A stretch of DNA of 64,000 nt. Origin: Jaapia argillacea MUCL 33604 (taxonomy: Eukaryota > Basidiomycota > Agaricomycetes > Jaapiales > Jaapiaceae). The notes below the pieces were generated by a model. The model was not told where the DNA came from and did not search any database. It worked only from the letters and a program-made list of their open reading frames with translations. Positions 21,060 to 32,841 of the stretch are shown here, in pieces. The stretch is taken from NCBI GenBank assembly GCA_000697665.1, contig KL197736.1, forward strand, positions 412,733 through 476,732. Direction: 5' to 3'. Positions within the stretch are counted from its first letter, which is position 1. Each line of letters begins with the position of its first letter. The translations under genes were made by a program, and so were the position numbers.

Positions 21060-22345
21060 TATGGTCAGCCCACAGTGACAATGTATCATGGTATATGGTG
21101 GAGCCCATCTGGGCCCATACAGGTTTATGGCTTGCACTTGATGGGTGGGCCAGTGGTGTTGATTTGTCAAGATAGTTGGGTGGGCCTAAGGCGAGATATA
21201 TTAAACCATATTATGGGCCCAGGTTCACGTGGTACCTTTTGTGACCTGTGGGCCCATGTCAAAGATGTATAGTAGATTATTATTGAATGCTATGAGCTCT
21301 CTGATGCAGTATGTATGGGCCCATATAGTGAGTGTTCAGTGCCAGTCTTGTGGGCCCATTGTTGCTGAAAATTCGTGATTCCCTGATGAGCTTGATTTAT
21401 GGATGGGCCCATACAAGAGATTGGCGGCATGGATCACCAGGCCCGCATTGAATATAGGCCCATTTGTATTGCCAATGTAGTTTACAGAGGTCATGGTAGA
21501 ATATTCAGTCTTGACTATGTTTAATCAGTGGGCCCAGAATCCTGATTAGTGTGAAATACTAATAGTGTATCTGTGGGCCCATGATCCACTGCATATCTGG
21601 GCCCATCTTCAAATGATTTTACACCCTAGTAGGAGATCCATGGGCCCATGTTCCATTCCTAAAAGACACATATAGGCCCAGAATACTAAATCTCTATTTC
21701 TATTGATGGGCCCATTTTTAACAAACAATGATTAACTCATGGGCCCAGATAGTTCCTCCTCTTACTATGCCCATGGGCCCACAGTACTGGTTTGCAATTT
21801 CTATATAATGGGCCTGTTCTCAAGCCCCGTACCCCACCCATGGGCCCATGATGAATTGTCTGTAATCAGCCTATGGGCCTGAATTTTCCCGCCTTTTTAA
21901 TCATCCATGGACCTATATTTCATTTACAAACTGCTCATATTGCTAGTACAAATTTCTACCTGTGGGCCCATGTTGAATCAACCATGGTCAACTCATGGGC
22001 CCAGTGTTGTTCTCCTCTTAATGTATCCATGGGCCCATGGTCTGGCCTCATACCCCATGCATGGGCCTGTCGTGAATAATCCATACTACGGATATGGGCC
22101 TAGTAAACTGGGGCTTGATTTTCATCTATGGGCCCATGCTCTAGCCTTATACTGTATGTCTGGGCCCATCTTGAATAATCCATGATCAACATATGGGACC
22201 AAACTTTCCCTCCTCTTAATATATCTATGGGCCCACAGTTGATCTACAGACTACACATATGGCCAGAGTACTGGCACTCAATTTCATATCCAGGGGCCTA
22301 TTTGACTTATATATTATATACGAGCCCATATCGATATGTACCAAC
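21060..22345. repeat. GGGCCC palindrome array, ~33-bp spacing
   Basis: About 30 copies of ATGGGCCCAT or one-step variants (TGGGCCCAG, ATGGGCCTG, TAGGCCCA) are spread over 1.3 kb. From 21640 on the spacing is regular: 31, 34, 34, 32, 36, 32, 32, 34, then 55, then 35, 34, 30, 34, 32, 34, 33, 35 bp. The sequence between motifs is mostly non-identical, but a longer unit recurs near 21731, 21985 and 22180 (AATGATTAACTCATGGGCCC-like, then TCCTCCTCTTA). No coding potential is apparent. A second, shorter array lies at 52155-52490. Confidence 0.9.
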
Positions 22346-22680
22346 ATAGATATGATGAATTGAGACCTACAATAAAGTAAATTGAATTTATTTTGAATAT
22401 TTTCCATATTGGTAGATTTGTAGCTGATTCTGGATGGACTCTAAAATATGTTGTAGTTATCTGAATCCAATCACATAGAGATAAATTGATTTCAATATTC
22501 CTGAATTTGAAAGGATTTTACCACATATTGTTACATTTCTAACTATCCCTGGTGATTTATTCCAATTTGTTTCAATTTATATTGATTTATTTCAGTTGAT
22601 AGTGATTTGTTGGGATTTTAGTAATTTATTGGGATTTTATAGTCCTAGCGAAAATGTCTTGCGAACATTCCAGCAGATAC
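22345..22680. other. AT-rich spacer
   Basis: Strongly AT-rich with recurring 'gatttatt' and 'gggatttta' words (22540-22640). No gene. Confidence 0.5.
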
Positions 22681-22789
22681 TCCAGCGGACATAATGTTGT
22701 GGTTGAGGAGGCACACATATGATCACTGGAGATGCAGTTCATGCAGGAATCAAACAATCTGTTTGCAATATTGGGCACTGACTACCAAT

Positions 22790-23830
22790 TGAGCAGACAA
22801 TGTTGTCATGGCCCCAAGAGCGGACTTACCACACGGAGATTCCGTGCAGATAGTTGAGAAATGGCATTGGACAGGAATGAGCTCCAAATGAATTACAGGA
22901 GGAGCGAAAGGATTTGGGACTGACTTACAAATCATCAGACATTGCAGCTTTGGCAATGCAAAGCGGAGCTTCCGAGTGGAGTTTCCACTTTCCCTCCACC
23001 CGAGCATATAGAGCTGAAATTGGAACCAAACTACAATAGGAGGATAAGATTTGAATGAAAGGAGTGGAAGGATTGGCGAATGACTACCCATATTGAACAT
23101 TGCAGGGCATGGCAGTACAAGGTGGAGTTTCCGAGCGGAGTTTCTGCTTCACCTCTGCTCGAGGATACAAAGCTGGAACTTGTATGAAACAGCACAGGAG
23201 TGAGGGATTAAAATGGTGGGAGTGGGCGATTATCGACTGACTGCCAAATAATCTTGCGTTGGTTTCTGAGCGGAGTTTTCGTTGACTGTCCACCCGAGAG
23301 TATAGAGATGGAATTTGAACAAAGCTACACAGGAATGTAAGATGCGAACGGGAAACGTGAAGGCATTGGCAAATGACTGCCAAATAATCAGACATTGTAG
23401 GCTTTGGCAGTACAAAGCAGTGGCCAAGCGGAGTTGCCAAGCGGAGTTTCTGCTTACTCTCCACCTGAGGATATAGACCTGGAATTTGTACAAAGCTACA
23501 CAGGGATGTAGGATTCAAATAGCAAAAGGTGAGGAATTGGCGGGTGACTGCCAAAGGTGTTCTCAGCACAAAGCAGAATTTCCGAGTGGAGTTGCCAAGC
23601 AGAGTTTCCGATTAACGTCTGCACAAGGATATTGAGTAAGAAATTTGACAAAACAGCACAGGACTGTAATATTTGAACAGGAAAAATGGAAGAATTCCCA
23701 ACTAACTACCCAAAAATCTGACATTACAGCTTTTGGCAGGACAAAGTGGAGCTTCCGACAGAGTTTCTGCTCAATCCACCCAGGGAAACTTAGTTGGAAT
23801 TTGGAGAAAGCCACGCTGAAGTGAAAGAGT
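22790..23830. repeat. Satellite-like array, ~135-170-bp units containing a 14-bp GGAGTTTCCG motif
   Basis: Six units each carry GTGGAGTTTCCGAGCGGAGTTTCTGCTT-like sequence (two 14-bp sub-repeats) near 22978, 23130, 23265, 23435, 23600 and 23760. These are followed by a shared tail (ACCCGAGGATATAGAGCTGGAATTTG-like, then ACAAAGCTACACAGGAATGT-like, then GACTGCCAAATAATCAGACA-like). Unit divergence is high. Short open frames on the minus strand reflect the repeat, not genes. A related array on the opposite orientation lies at 46655-47720. Confidence 0.85.
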
Positions 23831-23942
23831 CAAAAACAAATATTCTTGATAGACCATGATATACTGTAGCACGTTGATATTTTACAAAGTCAGATGTAAA
23901 GGAATGCTGGAGGGTCGTAATGCGCCAAGATGAGAGACAACT

Positions 23943-26420
23943 ACTGGCCGTCCTCCAACTCCCAGATCAACTCTCGCAAATTGTTGATCTTTGACGTAAG
24001 CTCTTCCAAAGACCGAGCTATCCTACTGAGAAGATGCATGTCCTGGGTCGCCTCAAGGATAACTCTCTTGTGGGCATCATGGAGATGCAGACGGGAACAA
24101 GACGGATAGTCTCCAGGAAATGTCCAGCCAGGCCGAGGAGGCAGCTAAGGCGACAGGGTGAATAAAAGTAATTCAACAGGGAATTACCATCTCACCTGCC
24201 ACACAGATTCTTCGTTTGGAACATTTGCCGCTGGCATCGATGGCCCAGCGATATTGGAAGCATCAATCGATGGGTCACTTGGCCTGTCGTCCATCTGGGG
24301 TGTTTGGGTGATCTTGTCAATGAGAGCGGCAGTTATGCCTTCTGATGGTTTCGTGGTGGCTCCTTTGTCCTCGCTTGCAGGGATCAAAACATGAGGAATT
24401 GTCTGAACGGATTTGGCAACGTGTGAGTCGGGCAACCGGTGCAAATTTGTGAATTTGGACATCATCTCATCAAGGTCAACAGGAGGGGGAGGCGAACTTC
24501 CACTGGCATCAATCTGACAAAATGTAGGGTTCTGGACAGACGTAGCTAGAGGGATGCTGAGAACATGGAGGTTGCAGGGTTGATGGAACTTACAAGATGG
24601 TTGGGCTTGATCTTGGGGAGACTGTCAGTTTCTCATCTGGACCAGAGAATACATATTCACCATAATACATTGCTACGGCTCTCGGGGATCCTAGACAACA
24701 ATGGGACATTTGGGTTTGGGGAAGACAGCGAGACACATACCAGTTCCAAGCCAGTCTGGCACGACCGACTGGGGAGATACTGTGCAATGATGCATGAATA
24801 TGTCATCCACAAGCTGTGCAGCAATACATACCGGAAGGGGGGAGAAGTTTATATTGATCGATGGGAGTGAACTCCAGAGGAGATCGTGAGCTGGTTGAGG
24901 GAGCACCTCCAGCCTCTGCTGACTCAACAAAGATCATGTGTGGGCGATGAGTTTTTGGGGGTGGGGGAGCTGGACTTGAAGTTGGCGGCCGCGAATCATC
25001 CACACTGGGTGTACCATTTGAGGGTGTTGGGGCTCGAGGAGTTGGGAGGATGGCCTGTCATTTCCTATGTCAATGGAGGTGAGGCGTTGGACTGATATCA
25101 TCCAATGGCATGGAGGGTTCAGTCGACCGAGGGAGTGTGGGGTTATCATTTTGCGCAAGTGACTCAGACCCAATGTGACCTGAAAAAAGTCATGCATGGA
25201 CACACTGACAGAGAACAAGATGAGGAATGGAACTCACCATTATCTACCTCCATTGCCTCGTCAGTCGTACCTGGCACTGCATTGTTGGGGGCGGGAGTGC
25301 GGACATGGGGGAGATTGGCCACTTTCCTTCTGGCAAAGGTGATTGGCGCAGTCCTTGGAGGGTTCTCCTCAGATGACACAGTGTTACCTAGTAATAACAA
25401 TGGTGAAACAATAACTTGGATTGAGAAACAATAAGGACACTGACCGGTGTTATCCACATCCATCCTAGCAGGAGGATTGACATCTTGATTTGTGTGGGGA
25501 GGTGGTGGTGGTGCTTCAGGCACTTCCACTTAGTGTGTGATGTGTGAGGAATGAGAGGAATGCACTCACCAATAACTGGCAACTTCACAACAACTCTCCT
25601 CGAAAATGTCGGTTGAGACTGCTGGCTGACTTCAGATTTCGGCGCGTCAATTTGAGGTACAGGGACAGGCTGAGCAGGAATGACTCCCACAATTGCGAGG
25701 GGGAGAGGTGCTGTAGAAGACAGCGATGCCTATCAGTACACAGTCTGTCAGTAATGACAACATGAACTCACGATTCGCCACCTGTGTCACAACTGTTCTC
25801 CTTGTGAAGGTCGGTTGAGACTTGGGAACTGGTTGGGCTGGAACGACTTCCAGAGTTAAGGATGGAGGTGCTGCTGTATGGGAGGTAGGTGAGCACACAG
25901 TTGATCAGACACGGGGATGGGAACTCACCAATCAGATTGCACTTGACAATGGTTCTCCTTGCGAAGGTTGGATGAGAATTGGTGGCAATTTCTGAGGATA
26001 CCGCTGCGGTAGTCGGAGCTGGAGGAGGAAGCTGAGCTGGGACAGCTTGCTGAGGTACAGATGGAGGCGGGGCTACAGACAATGTCAGAACATTGTCATT
26101 CAGGAAGGAGGGCAGGAACTCACTCGATACAGACTTGACAATAGTTCTCCATGCAAACCGCAGCTGAGACTCCGGGAGAGACGAGGACGCAGGCACATCG
26201 ATAGTGGGTGATAATGCCTTCACCACAGTTCTCCTGGCAAATGTCAGGCGGCTTTGCTGAGTGGCCAGAGGCTGGACTGAGAATCAAGCAAGCGAGAATC
26301 AGCCTTGGTTGAATGGATTCAATGATGTCACTACCTTCAGAGTCGACATCCATGGGCTCCATATCACCAGACTTGGGGAGTGACACGGCGGTTTGTCGAG
26401 GAATGCCACTGGAAATTGAG
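23943..26420 (-). pseudogene. Multi-exon hypothetical protein with repeated (A/S)RRT(I/V)VK exon module
   Basis: Minus-strand gene. Its 3' end is clear: exon 24465-24195 (VDLDEMMSKFTNLHRLPD ... NVPNEESVWQ), an intron starting GTGAGATGG, then exon about 24145-23943 (LPPRPGWTFPGDYPS, an amphipathic tail SKINNLRELIWELEDGQ, TAG stop). Towards the 5' end, short exons repeat a module [QS]xPTF[AST]RRT[IV]VK, seen near 26230, 26145, 25960, 25805 and 25595 with a weaker copy near 25340. Each is preceded by Pro/Ala-rich linker and followed by a GTGAGTTC-type donor. Acidic MDVDN/MEVDN motifs recur (26345, 25455, 25245). Two TGA codons lie in the exon upstream of ILPTPRAPTPSNGTPS (about 25055-25070). Function unknown. 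Basic RRT-VK motifs could be modification or nuclear-targeting sites, but that is conjecture. Confidence 0.5.
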
Positions 26421-26724
26421 CTGTTGGTGATGAAGAACCGAAAGACCTGAGGAGGAATGTACCTGTGTGTGATTCTATATTTTCCTTAGTGGTTGTTGTG
26501 TTCGGGCTGCTGGCTAGATGATTGAACTTGGGCGGAGTTCCCGCACACAGAGAGGGCGCGATTGCACAGAGAGGGCGCGATTGCACAGCCACTGCACAGC
26601 CATGAGAACCCTTCACAGTGCTGAGAGTCACCACCACTTATTAACTGTCTGAACTATTGAGCTCGCTTCTCTCAACGCCCACTGTCAACGTTTTAAATCG
26701 CACCAGACTTTCATCAAACACAAG

Positions 26725-29334
26725 ATGGCTACACATGACTTGTGAGAACTACATGAGCAAGTCATGTACTACTGTCAGCGGATTCTCCACGCCTACAAGG
26801 CACAAGCACAGCGCCCAGCTGGGATCAACGATAACACCTTTCTAACAAATGTTGTCCAAGAATGGGTGTGTTTGCTTTTACTCTCACTATGTAATCTCGG
26901 TGTTGAGCAATTTTAGGACCGTATGAATCACGCAAGAACTGAGTATGCCGCTGTGATGGGGGCTGCACTGCCCATTCCAAAGCTCATTCAAAGTTTTGAC
27001 CAAGAAATCACCTCCAAGCCAGGAGAGCAAAACTTCTTGCAGGTCTCAGCGGATGATCCTCGCATCCCATTCACGGAGAATACCCCGGGGTCCATCCTTC
27101 CAGGCATTGACCTTGGCGAAAATCGGTGGTACGATCCAAGTAAGTTTTCACGCTGTTTTACTGAGTGATAACATCTCATTGTGGATTCCAGAGCCTACTT
27201 ATGAAGCGGACCCCACCGAAGATGGAGAGTCAGAGATCAATGGTACGCTTCACCTTGGTTTTCATGTGTTGAAATGTCTAACTTGGGCAGTTCCTCTGAG
27301 GTCTGCATTGAAGGAATCGACCTCCGAAAGCTTTCCTGGATTCACTAGCAAGAAAACAGCGTCTCGATCCAAGAGGAAGGGAAAGGGCAAGAAGGTGGTC
27401 GTCGAATCCCCCCAGAAGAAACTCATGATCACAATCCCACCAGCGGCTAGTGTTGATGCTCGACCAGATACAGCTGCCATGTCGAATGCATGAGCGACAA
27501 GTGTTGGCGCTCGATCAGATACCACGGCGTCGGATGGCACTGCATCGGAGGCAGCAACCGACTTCACCACAGTGGACCAGTCTGACACTGAGGGGATGTA
27601 CAACCACGTCTTGACGACAAAGGAGAAAGCCAAGATCACAGCGTATCAGGCATGTTGACTGAAATCCAGAAAGTACCTCTCTAATGTGACTTATCTAGGC
27701 ACAGCCTCCATGCCACCACTGCAGGGATACCAATAAGGCCTGCATTTACCTCAATGGCACGAGGTTGATTGCCTGCCTCAACTGCAGGAAGCAACATCAG
27801 GGATGCACAAACAACAACACCATCACCAAATTGCTACTCACAGCCGAGGAACTCGAGGAGCTGACGGTACAAGTGAGGAGATCAAAGTGTGAACCTCAGA
27901 AGTCTAGGAGAATGACTCAGGAGGCATCAACACCCCCGCCCCCAAAACCAAAACTGACCCGTCGAAAGAGATCTCAATCGATTGTGTCGGTAACTCCTGC
28001 TCCTCCTCAGAAGCATTCTCGCAAGCATGTTGTCTCCCGCGAATACGTTGAGGTCTCAGATGAGGAGATTCAGCGTGAGTCCATTGCTCGTAACCGACAC
28101 TTGTTTCTAACTATTTGCTAGCCGGGCCATCATCAGGAGCTTATGCAAATGCAGCTGGTTCGTCCTCACAGCTTCAGCCTGTAACAGACCTTCTGGTTGA
28201 GCTTGTTCCTGTTTGGTTGGCATTGAAGGCTGATCACATGGGGTGGATCGCCAGGTGACCTTGCACAATTAGAGGCAGAGCTCGCCAAGATGAGACGACT
28301 GCAAGCAGAAACACAAGCAACCCTCGAGCGTGTTCAGATCGACCATGGGAGGGTTTTGGCTGACAATGAGGGCATTAAGGCCTACCTTGAGTCAGTCCGG
28401 AGTTTGTTGCTGTGTCATCCAGTGCAACCATCCCCAGCCCCACGCTACATGCCTCCTCCCGGCTTCATACAAACATCCCTCCATACTCCCATGCATGCAA
28501 AAACGAGTCATGGTAAGTGTCACATTGGTTTTTACATCTATCAAGACCTTTGAGAGGATTTCAGAGTTTGACAGCCCTTCAGCAGCTTTCTCGTTTGAAC
28601 CACATCACCAGCTACTCGACAACAGCCATGACTGGGACCTCCCACAACCGACACCCAGTCTTACCCCAAGAATTTACTCAGAAGCCCCAATCCACCAGCT
28701 CTCGCCAGTTGCAGAGAGTCCGAACCTGGAGTTGCAGCGCATGCCACTGGTAACCTCACCCACCACCCACAGTGAGGTTGTAGCGGAGAGTCCTACTCCA
28801 GCAGATGTTCTGTCTGCGGATGTTCCGACATCGGACTTTCCGACAGCGGACATTCTGCGAGTAGCGGGATTAGCACCGTCCCATACAGCGGATGTTCCAC
28901 CCTTCTTTGAAGGAACTGCCGCTGGTGAAGCGGAGTTTCCACCAGTAACTGGAGGATCACCCCCAGATACTGGAGCAGACCTTTCTGCGGACTTTCCAGT
29001 GGACATTCCGGCGGCCCTTCCTCCCCCACTCCGTCGAAGTCCCGGCCCCTCAATTCCCCTCACTTCAACTCCGGTGCGTCAAGGTGAGGCACCAACAGGA
29101 TGGGTTTCTCCAATTATCCTCCCATCGACAACGCCGGTTGGCTCACCACCTGTTTCAACCCTTCTGGATATCTCCGTTCCAAGGATACTCGAACCTCCAG
29201 TCACACCTATTTCACCAATCGCTTCTCCTTCTTCTCAGCTTGGTAGGGTCGCACCACTTCTCACATTTGGAGCAGATGGTCAATCATCTGAACAACCGGA
29301 CATTGCTATGGATGACGGTGGACGTAGCAGGTAG
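26725..29334 (+). pseudogene. Cys-rich zinc-motif protein with long disordered tail, damaged
   Basis: Exons from ATG 26725: MATHDL, TGA at 26743-26745, ELHEQVMYYCQRILHAYKAQ; then from about 26917 (DRMNHARTEYAAVMGAALPI ... ENRWYDPS), a short exon KPTYEADPTEDGESEIN, and an exon ending ASVDARPDTAAMSNA, TGA at 27491-27493, ATSVGARSDTTASDG. The next exon (about 27700-28080) has PCHHCRDTNKACIYLNG and ACLNCRKQHQGCTNN, i.e. C-x2-C-x6-C then C-x2-C-x6-C, a probable double zinc site seen in Agaricomycete hypothetical proteins. A helical exon follows (AQLEAELAKMRRLQAETQAT) after an apparent one-base frameshift near 28255. The last exon (28545-29334) is about 260 aa of Pro/Ser/Asp-rich disorder ending GGRSR. 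Both TGA codons fall where CGA (Arg) gives a natural reading. It could have been DNA-binding. Confidence 0.6.
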
Positions 29335-29415
29335 ATACCATGTACAGCCCATATATACAATGAATGATTAAATGACCATTATTTGAAACATACGAATACG
29401 ATTACAAGAATGCAT

Positions 29416-31969
29416 CTATGATTTCACCAGGCTCTTTCCCTGGTTCCGAGCAGCGGCACTAACTTTGTTTTTCCCATGAGTGGACTTCTTCTCATTCGAT
29501 TCGCCAGACTTTGCAGAACGTTGAGGCTTCTTCTCCTTCGATTCGCCAGCCTTAGTGGAATGTGGAACACGTTTTGCTGGTGGCTCAGCTAACTGCTCCC
29601 CAGCTCGTTTCTTGGTCTGTTTTGATTGGCTTGGTCTGGCAGTGGGTTCCTTAGCAGGCTTACTCCCCTGCTGTTCCTGATCCGTCTTCAAATCAGATTT
29701 TGCTGTGCGAGACCGAGTCACCTTCGGACTGATGTTGGTAGATCGTGCTATAAGGGTGTTAGATAAGTCACATCTCTTGCCATTGTGTGATAACTTTGGT
29801 TACCTGGTGCCTCACCCCCCCCAAGTGGGATCTCCTCAATTTTGTCGCCTTGGGGAACCATGCTCTGAGCTGCTAAAAAGATTTGAGTTCTTCTTCTGTC
29901 GAAGACTGTAAGTGCTCTCTAACCTGAGTTTGATTGCTCCAAAACAAGCAGAGATTCTGCTTTTTGAGATGGAGGAGATTTTGCTTTCTCACGGTCATCT
30001 CCACCAGTTTCATGTCTAGACCCCGGAGATCCTGCTATCTCAGGGAGGTGTTCACCTGCGTCTCGTGAGGACTTCGGAGCCTCCACTGTGCGGGTAGGAT
30101 TGTCATCAGAGATAGGGCTCATGAGATGAGCATCGACTGGACATGAGATCGACATACCTGCAATATTTGTGTCCACCATCTCAGAGTTGCTCCTGGCTGG
30201 GGGACCTGCCTTCCCACTGATTTGTCTCGCTCCACGGGCAGATCCTATACACAGGTCAGCGAATCCTTATTCAACTGGATGAGGGGTGTGAACTTGCCTA
30301 CAGCAGATTTTTCTGGTCGAGACTCTTCTGTCTCCCTCATCACAAGACACACCCTCTCCCGTCTCTTGGGAGCTACAGATGCTAATATCGTATTTTGTTC
30401 CAGAGTTTGAGGAAATCAAATATAACGATACTTACCTTCAACATCCGACTCGTTTGTGGAATCTCCTCTCAACCCATCTGAACTTGACATACTCCAAGTA
30501 CTGGAATCCAACTCCGTATCTGAGTCCTCCGCCTCAGTCTCAGAATCAACTCGTGCCCTCCGCTTTCCCTTGGCCTTGGATGACAGCTTTTGACGAGTTT
30601 TGATCTTCTTCTTGGTGACCTGAGGTTTTAGACGAGATCCCTTGGTGAGTGATGGGTCCCTCATATCACCTTCCTTGCATCTGGAGAACTCAAAGACAAC
30701 CTGGTCATCATCCCTTTGATGTGACCAGTGTGCAAGGAGCTCCTCCGATGACTTTTGTCGTATGTGAGACAGGTCGTTGAATTCAAATGAGTCTGGGTAG
30801 TATTCAGGGTCTAGGAAATGGTTGGGATTTGATTTCAGTTCGGTCCAGGGAACTGAGGCTTTTGGGTTGTGGGTGAAACATCCTACTCAGGAGGTGAGTG
30901 ATGACCGGATGAAGTGGAGTTGGACTTACGGTAGTGTTTCGTTATGAAGTCCCAGATAATGGCCTTCATCTGCAAATTCGGAGGCGGTGCATCAGAGTCA
31001 AAGTCAGGGAGGACAGGTATGCCGTCGTCATCCACCATGACCTCCAACTTCGGTACTGGCTTCCCTTCACCCTCCTCTGTATCACCAAAAACCTCATCCT
31101 GGGCCCATTGCATGAAATGCTTCAGGGAGATCTTTTCTTCCTTCTTCTTCATTGGATCCGTAAATGCAACCTTTCCTGTCTCCAAAAATTCGTCCACTCT
31201 GAATGGGAGTCAGTCTTCATCCTAGAATTGGTGGCTGATACTCACACCCATGTATCCATCCGCCCATCAAGCCTCTTGAATGCTCCCATCGCCACAACCA
31301 CTGTCCCACATTGCTTCCACATTGCTTGGATGAACTGCTTGGTGAGTTTGATCGCCTTCTCCTCCGCCATCCTAGATAGCCATCCATCAGCAGGTTACGA
31401 AATACCCTATAGGATGGCACACTCACTTCTGCTGGCTTGCGACTGGAGGACCTTCACTGTTCCACTGATCAGCGATCTCCATCAGTCGGTCTATCTCATT
31501 GGGGGAGAGTTCAGCCTGAACTTCAGCTGAGATTCTCTTCAGATTGCCAAGGTATTCCCGACTCCCAGCCTTTACACCAGTCTGTTCCTCAGTCTTCTCC
31601 CTCAGCTCCTGCTTATGCTCCTCACCATGCACTCGCCTCCAGGTCCACTTGTTAGTGAGCCGAAAATCCTCCTTCTTCTTCATCTTCCTCCCTTGGTTGT
31701 AGAACCATTCCTTCACCGACTGGTCCCCAGAGTAAGATTTACATCCAGGACAACTTGAGTTGACTCACCCTTTTCAATTTCCTTGTGTCCCGTTTGTCCA
31801 AGGCCGGCCCCTTGGCTTTCTTCCAAGCCTCAACCAAGGAAGCATACGACTGTTTGATTACTTGAGGCTGCGTTTTACGATCTCCAGCCTTGAACTCAGG
31901 AAGTGCATCCCTGAGATCCTTAATCTCATCTGCGGTAAGCTAGATTGTGGAGTGTTTTTTCGATGGCAT
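29416..31969 (-). pseudogene. Hypothetical Agaricomycete protein, multi-exon, basic C-terminus
   Basis: Read leftward from ATG 31969: MPSKKHSTI, TAG (31940-31942), LTADEIKDLRDALPEFKAGD, ending RKLKR before a GTGAGTC intron. Next exons: about 31716-31429 (KEWFYNQGRKMKKKEDFR, then a helical segment ending DQWNSEGPP), about 31372-31245 (AIKLTKQFIQAMWKQCGTVV), about 31200-30930 (KHFMQWAQDEVFGDTEEGE, VPVLPDFDSD-like acid patch), about 30880-30440 (VPWTELKSNPNHFLDPEYYP, then Lys/Arg-rich) and a terminal Lys/Ser/Pro-rich part to 29416 with SKE/NEKK repeats. The 'WFYNxGR...WNxxGPP...F' order is an expanded Agaricomycete family of unknown function. All introns are 45-60 nt. Apart from the TAG (CAG-to-TAG reading TIQLTAD), which may simply move the start to an internal Met, the exons are open. 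Confidence 0.6.
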
Positions 31970-32124
31970 GATAGATGTTGGCGAGGTAGGCTAACGACAG
32001 TTGAAGGTGGGTTGTGTGAAGCGAAGTTTCAAGTTACCCGTGGCAATCAGTTCAACTTCGGCTAACCGATCCATCAGACAGCCTCCTCGCCTACCTCATC
32101 GGCTCCAGTTCTGCTACAATCTTG

Positions 32125-32492
32125 ATGGCACATCCCAGCTCATATCCAGAAACACTTCAGCTCTATCTCAATCATCGACCTCGTCTTGTTTTTCGAGCTC
32201 AAGAGACGTTGAGATCATTCCCTCAGTCCTTCCCTTCAATGGATCACTTCTACCAGTGGATTACTCTGGCAAACGAACTCAAGGTATGAGTCAATTCATA
32301 CTCCTCACGGCCATCCCTCTCACATAGACATAGAACAAGCATACTCACCATGAGAGTGCCATCCGGTCCTTCCTCATGCCTGTTCCTGTCAAATCCTTTG
32401 ATTGGCAGGGATATGCGAATCAGGTGGATGCCTGGTTCACGGAATACCATTGCCTGGAGGAGGAGCAGGAGGACGAGAATAGGGGACAATAG
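32125..32492 (+). CDS. Small hypothetical protein, 103 aa, two exons, no visible defect
   Basis: Exon 1 32125-32283 (MAHPSSYPETLQLYLNHRPR, LVFRAQETLRSFPQ, HFYQWITLANELK) and exon 2 32340-32492 (HTHHESAIRSFLMPVPVKSF, QGYANQVDAWFTEY, an acidic EEEQEDE tail, TAG). The intron 32284-32339 has GTATGAG and AG and keeps phase 0, and both exon lengths are multiples of three (159 and 153). The 'YLxHRPRLVFRAQE' opening is familiar from short Agaricomycete proteins without known function. It is one of few frames in the window with no premature stop, and it lies head-to-tail upstream of the oxygenase at 32842. It may be a recent or constrained gene. Confidence 0.65.
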
Positions 32493-32841
32493 ATGTCAGA
32501 GAAATCGGGTGCGGCACTGTGTTCAGCTGGAGGAGTGATATTGGGTTGGCGATGCATAGATTACTTGTTCATTAACACAACCCATGCGATTTGACATCTT
32601 TGCTAGCTGAGATGAGAAATAGTTTTGTCGTCGGCCTCTGATCATCTGGCAATTGAAGGTATGCAGGAGATTGACATATACACAGCCTTACTGTATTCTA
32701 CTACGATGGTGTCCAACGAGTTGAATGGTCTTGAGAACTGCGTCTCCGAATTGTGGACAGCATCAGCGTGTGAACTGTACTGACCTGTACTTGAGTCACA
32801 GCGTCAGTGACGCATCGAACTCCCAACTTCAACAAACCTAC

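Noticed and set aside
21060-22345. GGGCCC array as a CRISPR-like array
   Set aside because: Introns and gene families show a fungal genome, the repeat is only a 10-bp degenerate palindrome, and no cas-like gene is present. The regular spacing alone does not make it a CRISPR.
22750-23814. Minus-strand frames up to 161 codons
   Set aside because: Same reason: they follow the satellite-like units (FxQIPxLYPxVxxKQKLR) in shifting frames and have no consistent gene structure.
30934-31530. 198-codon plus-strand frame
   Set aside because: Antisense shadow of the multi-exon gene 29416-31969. It crosses that gene's introns and has no motif.
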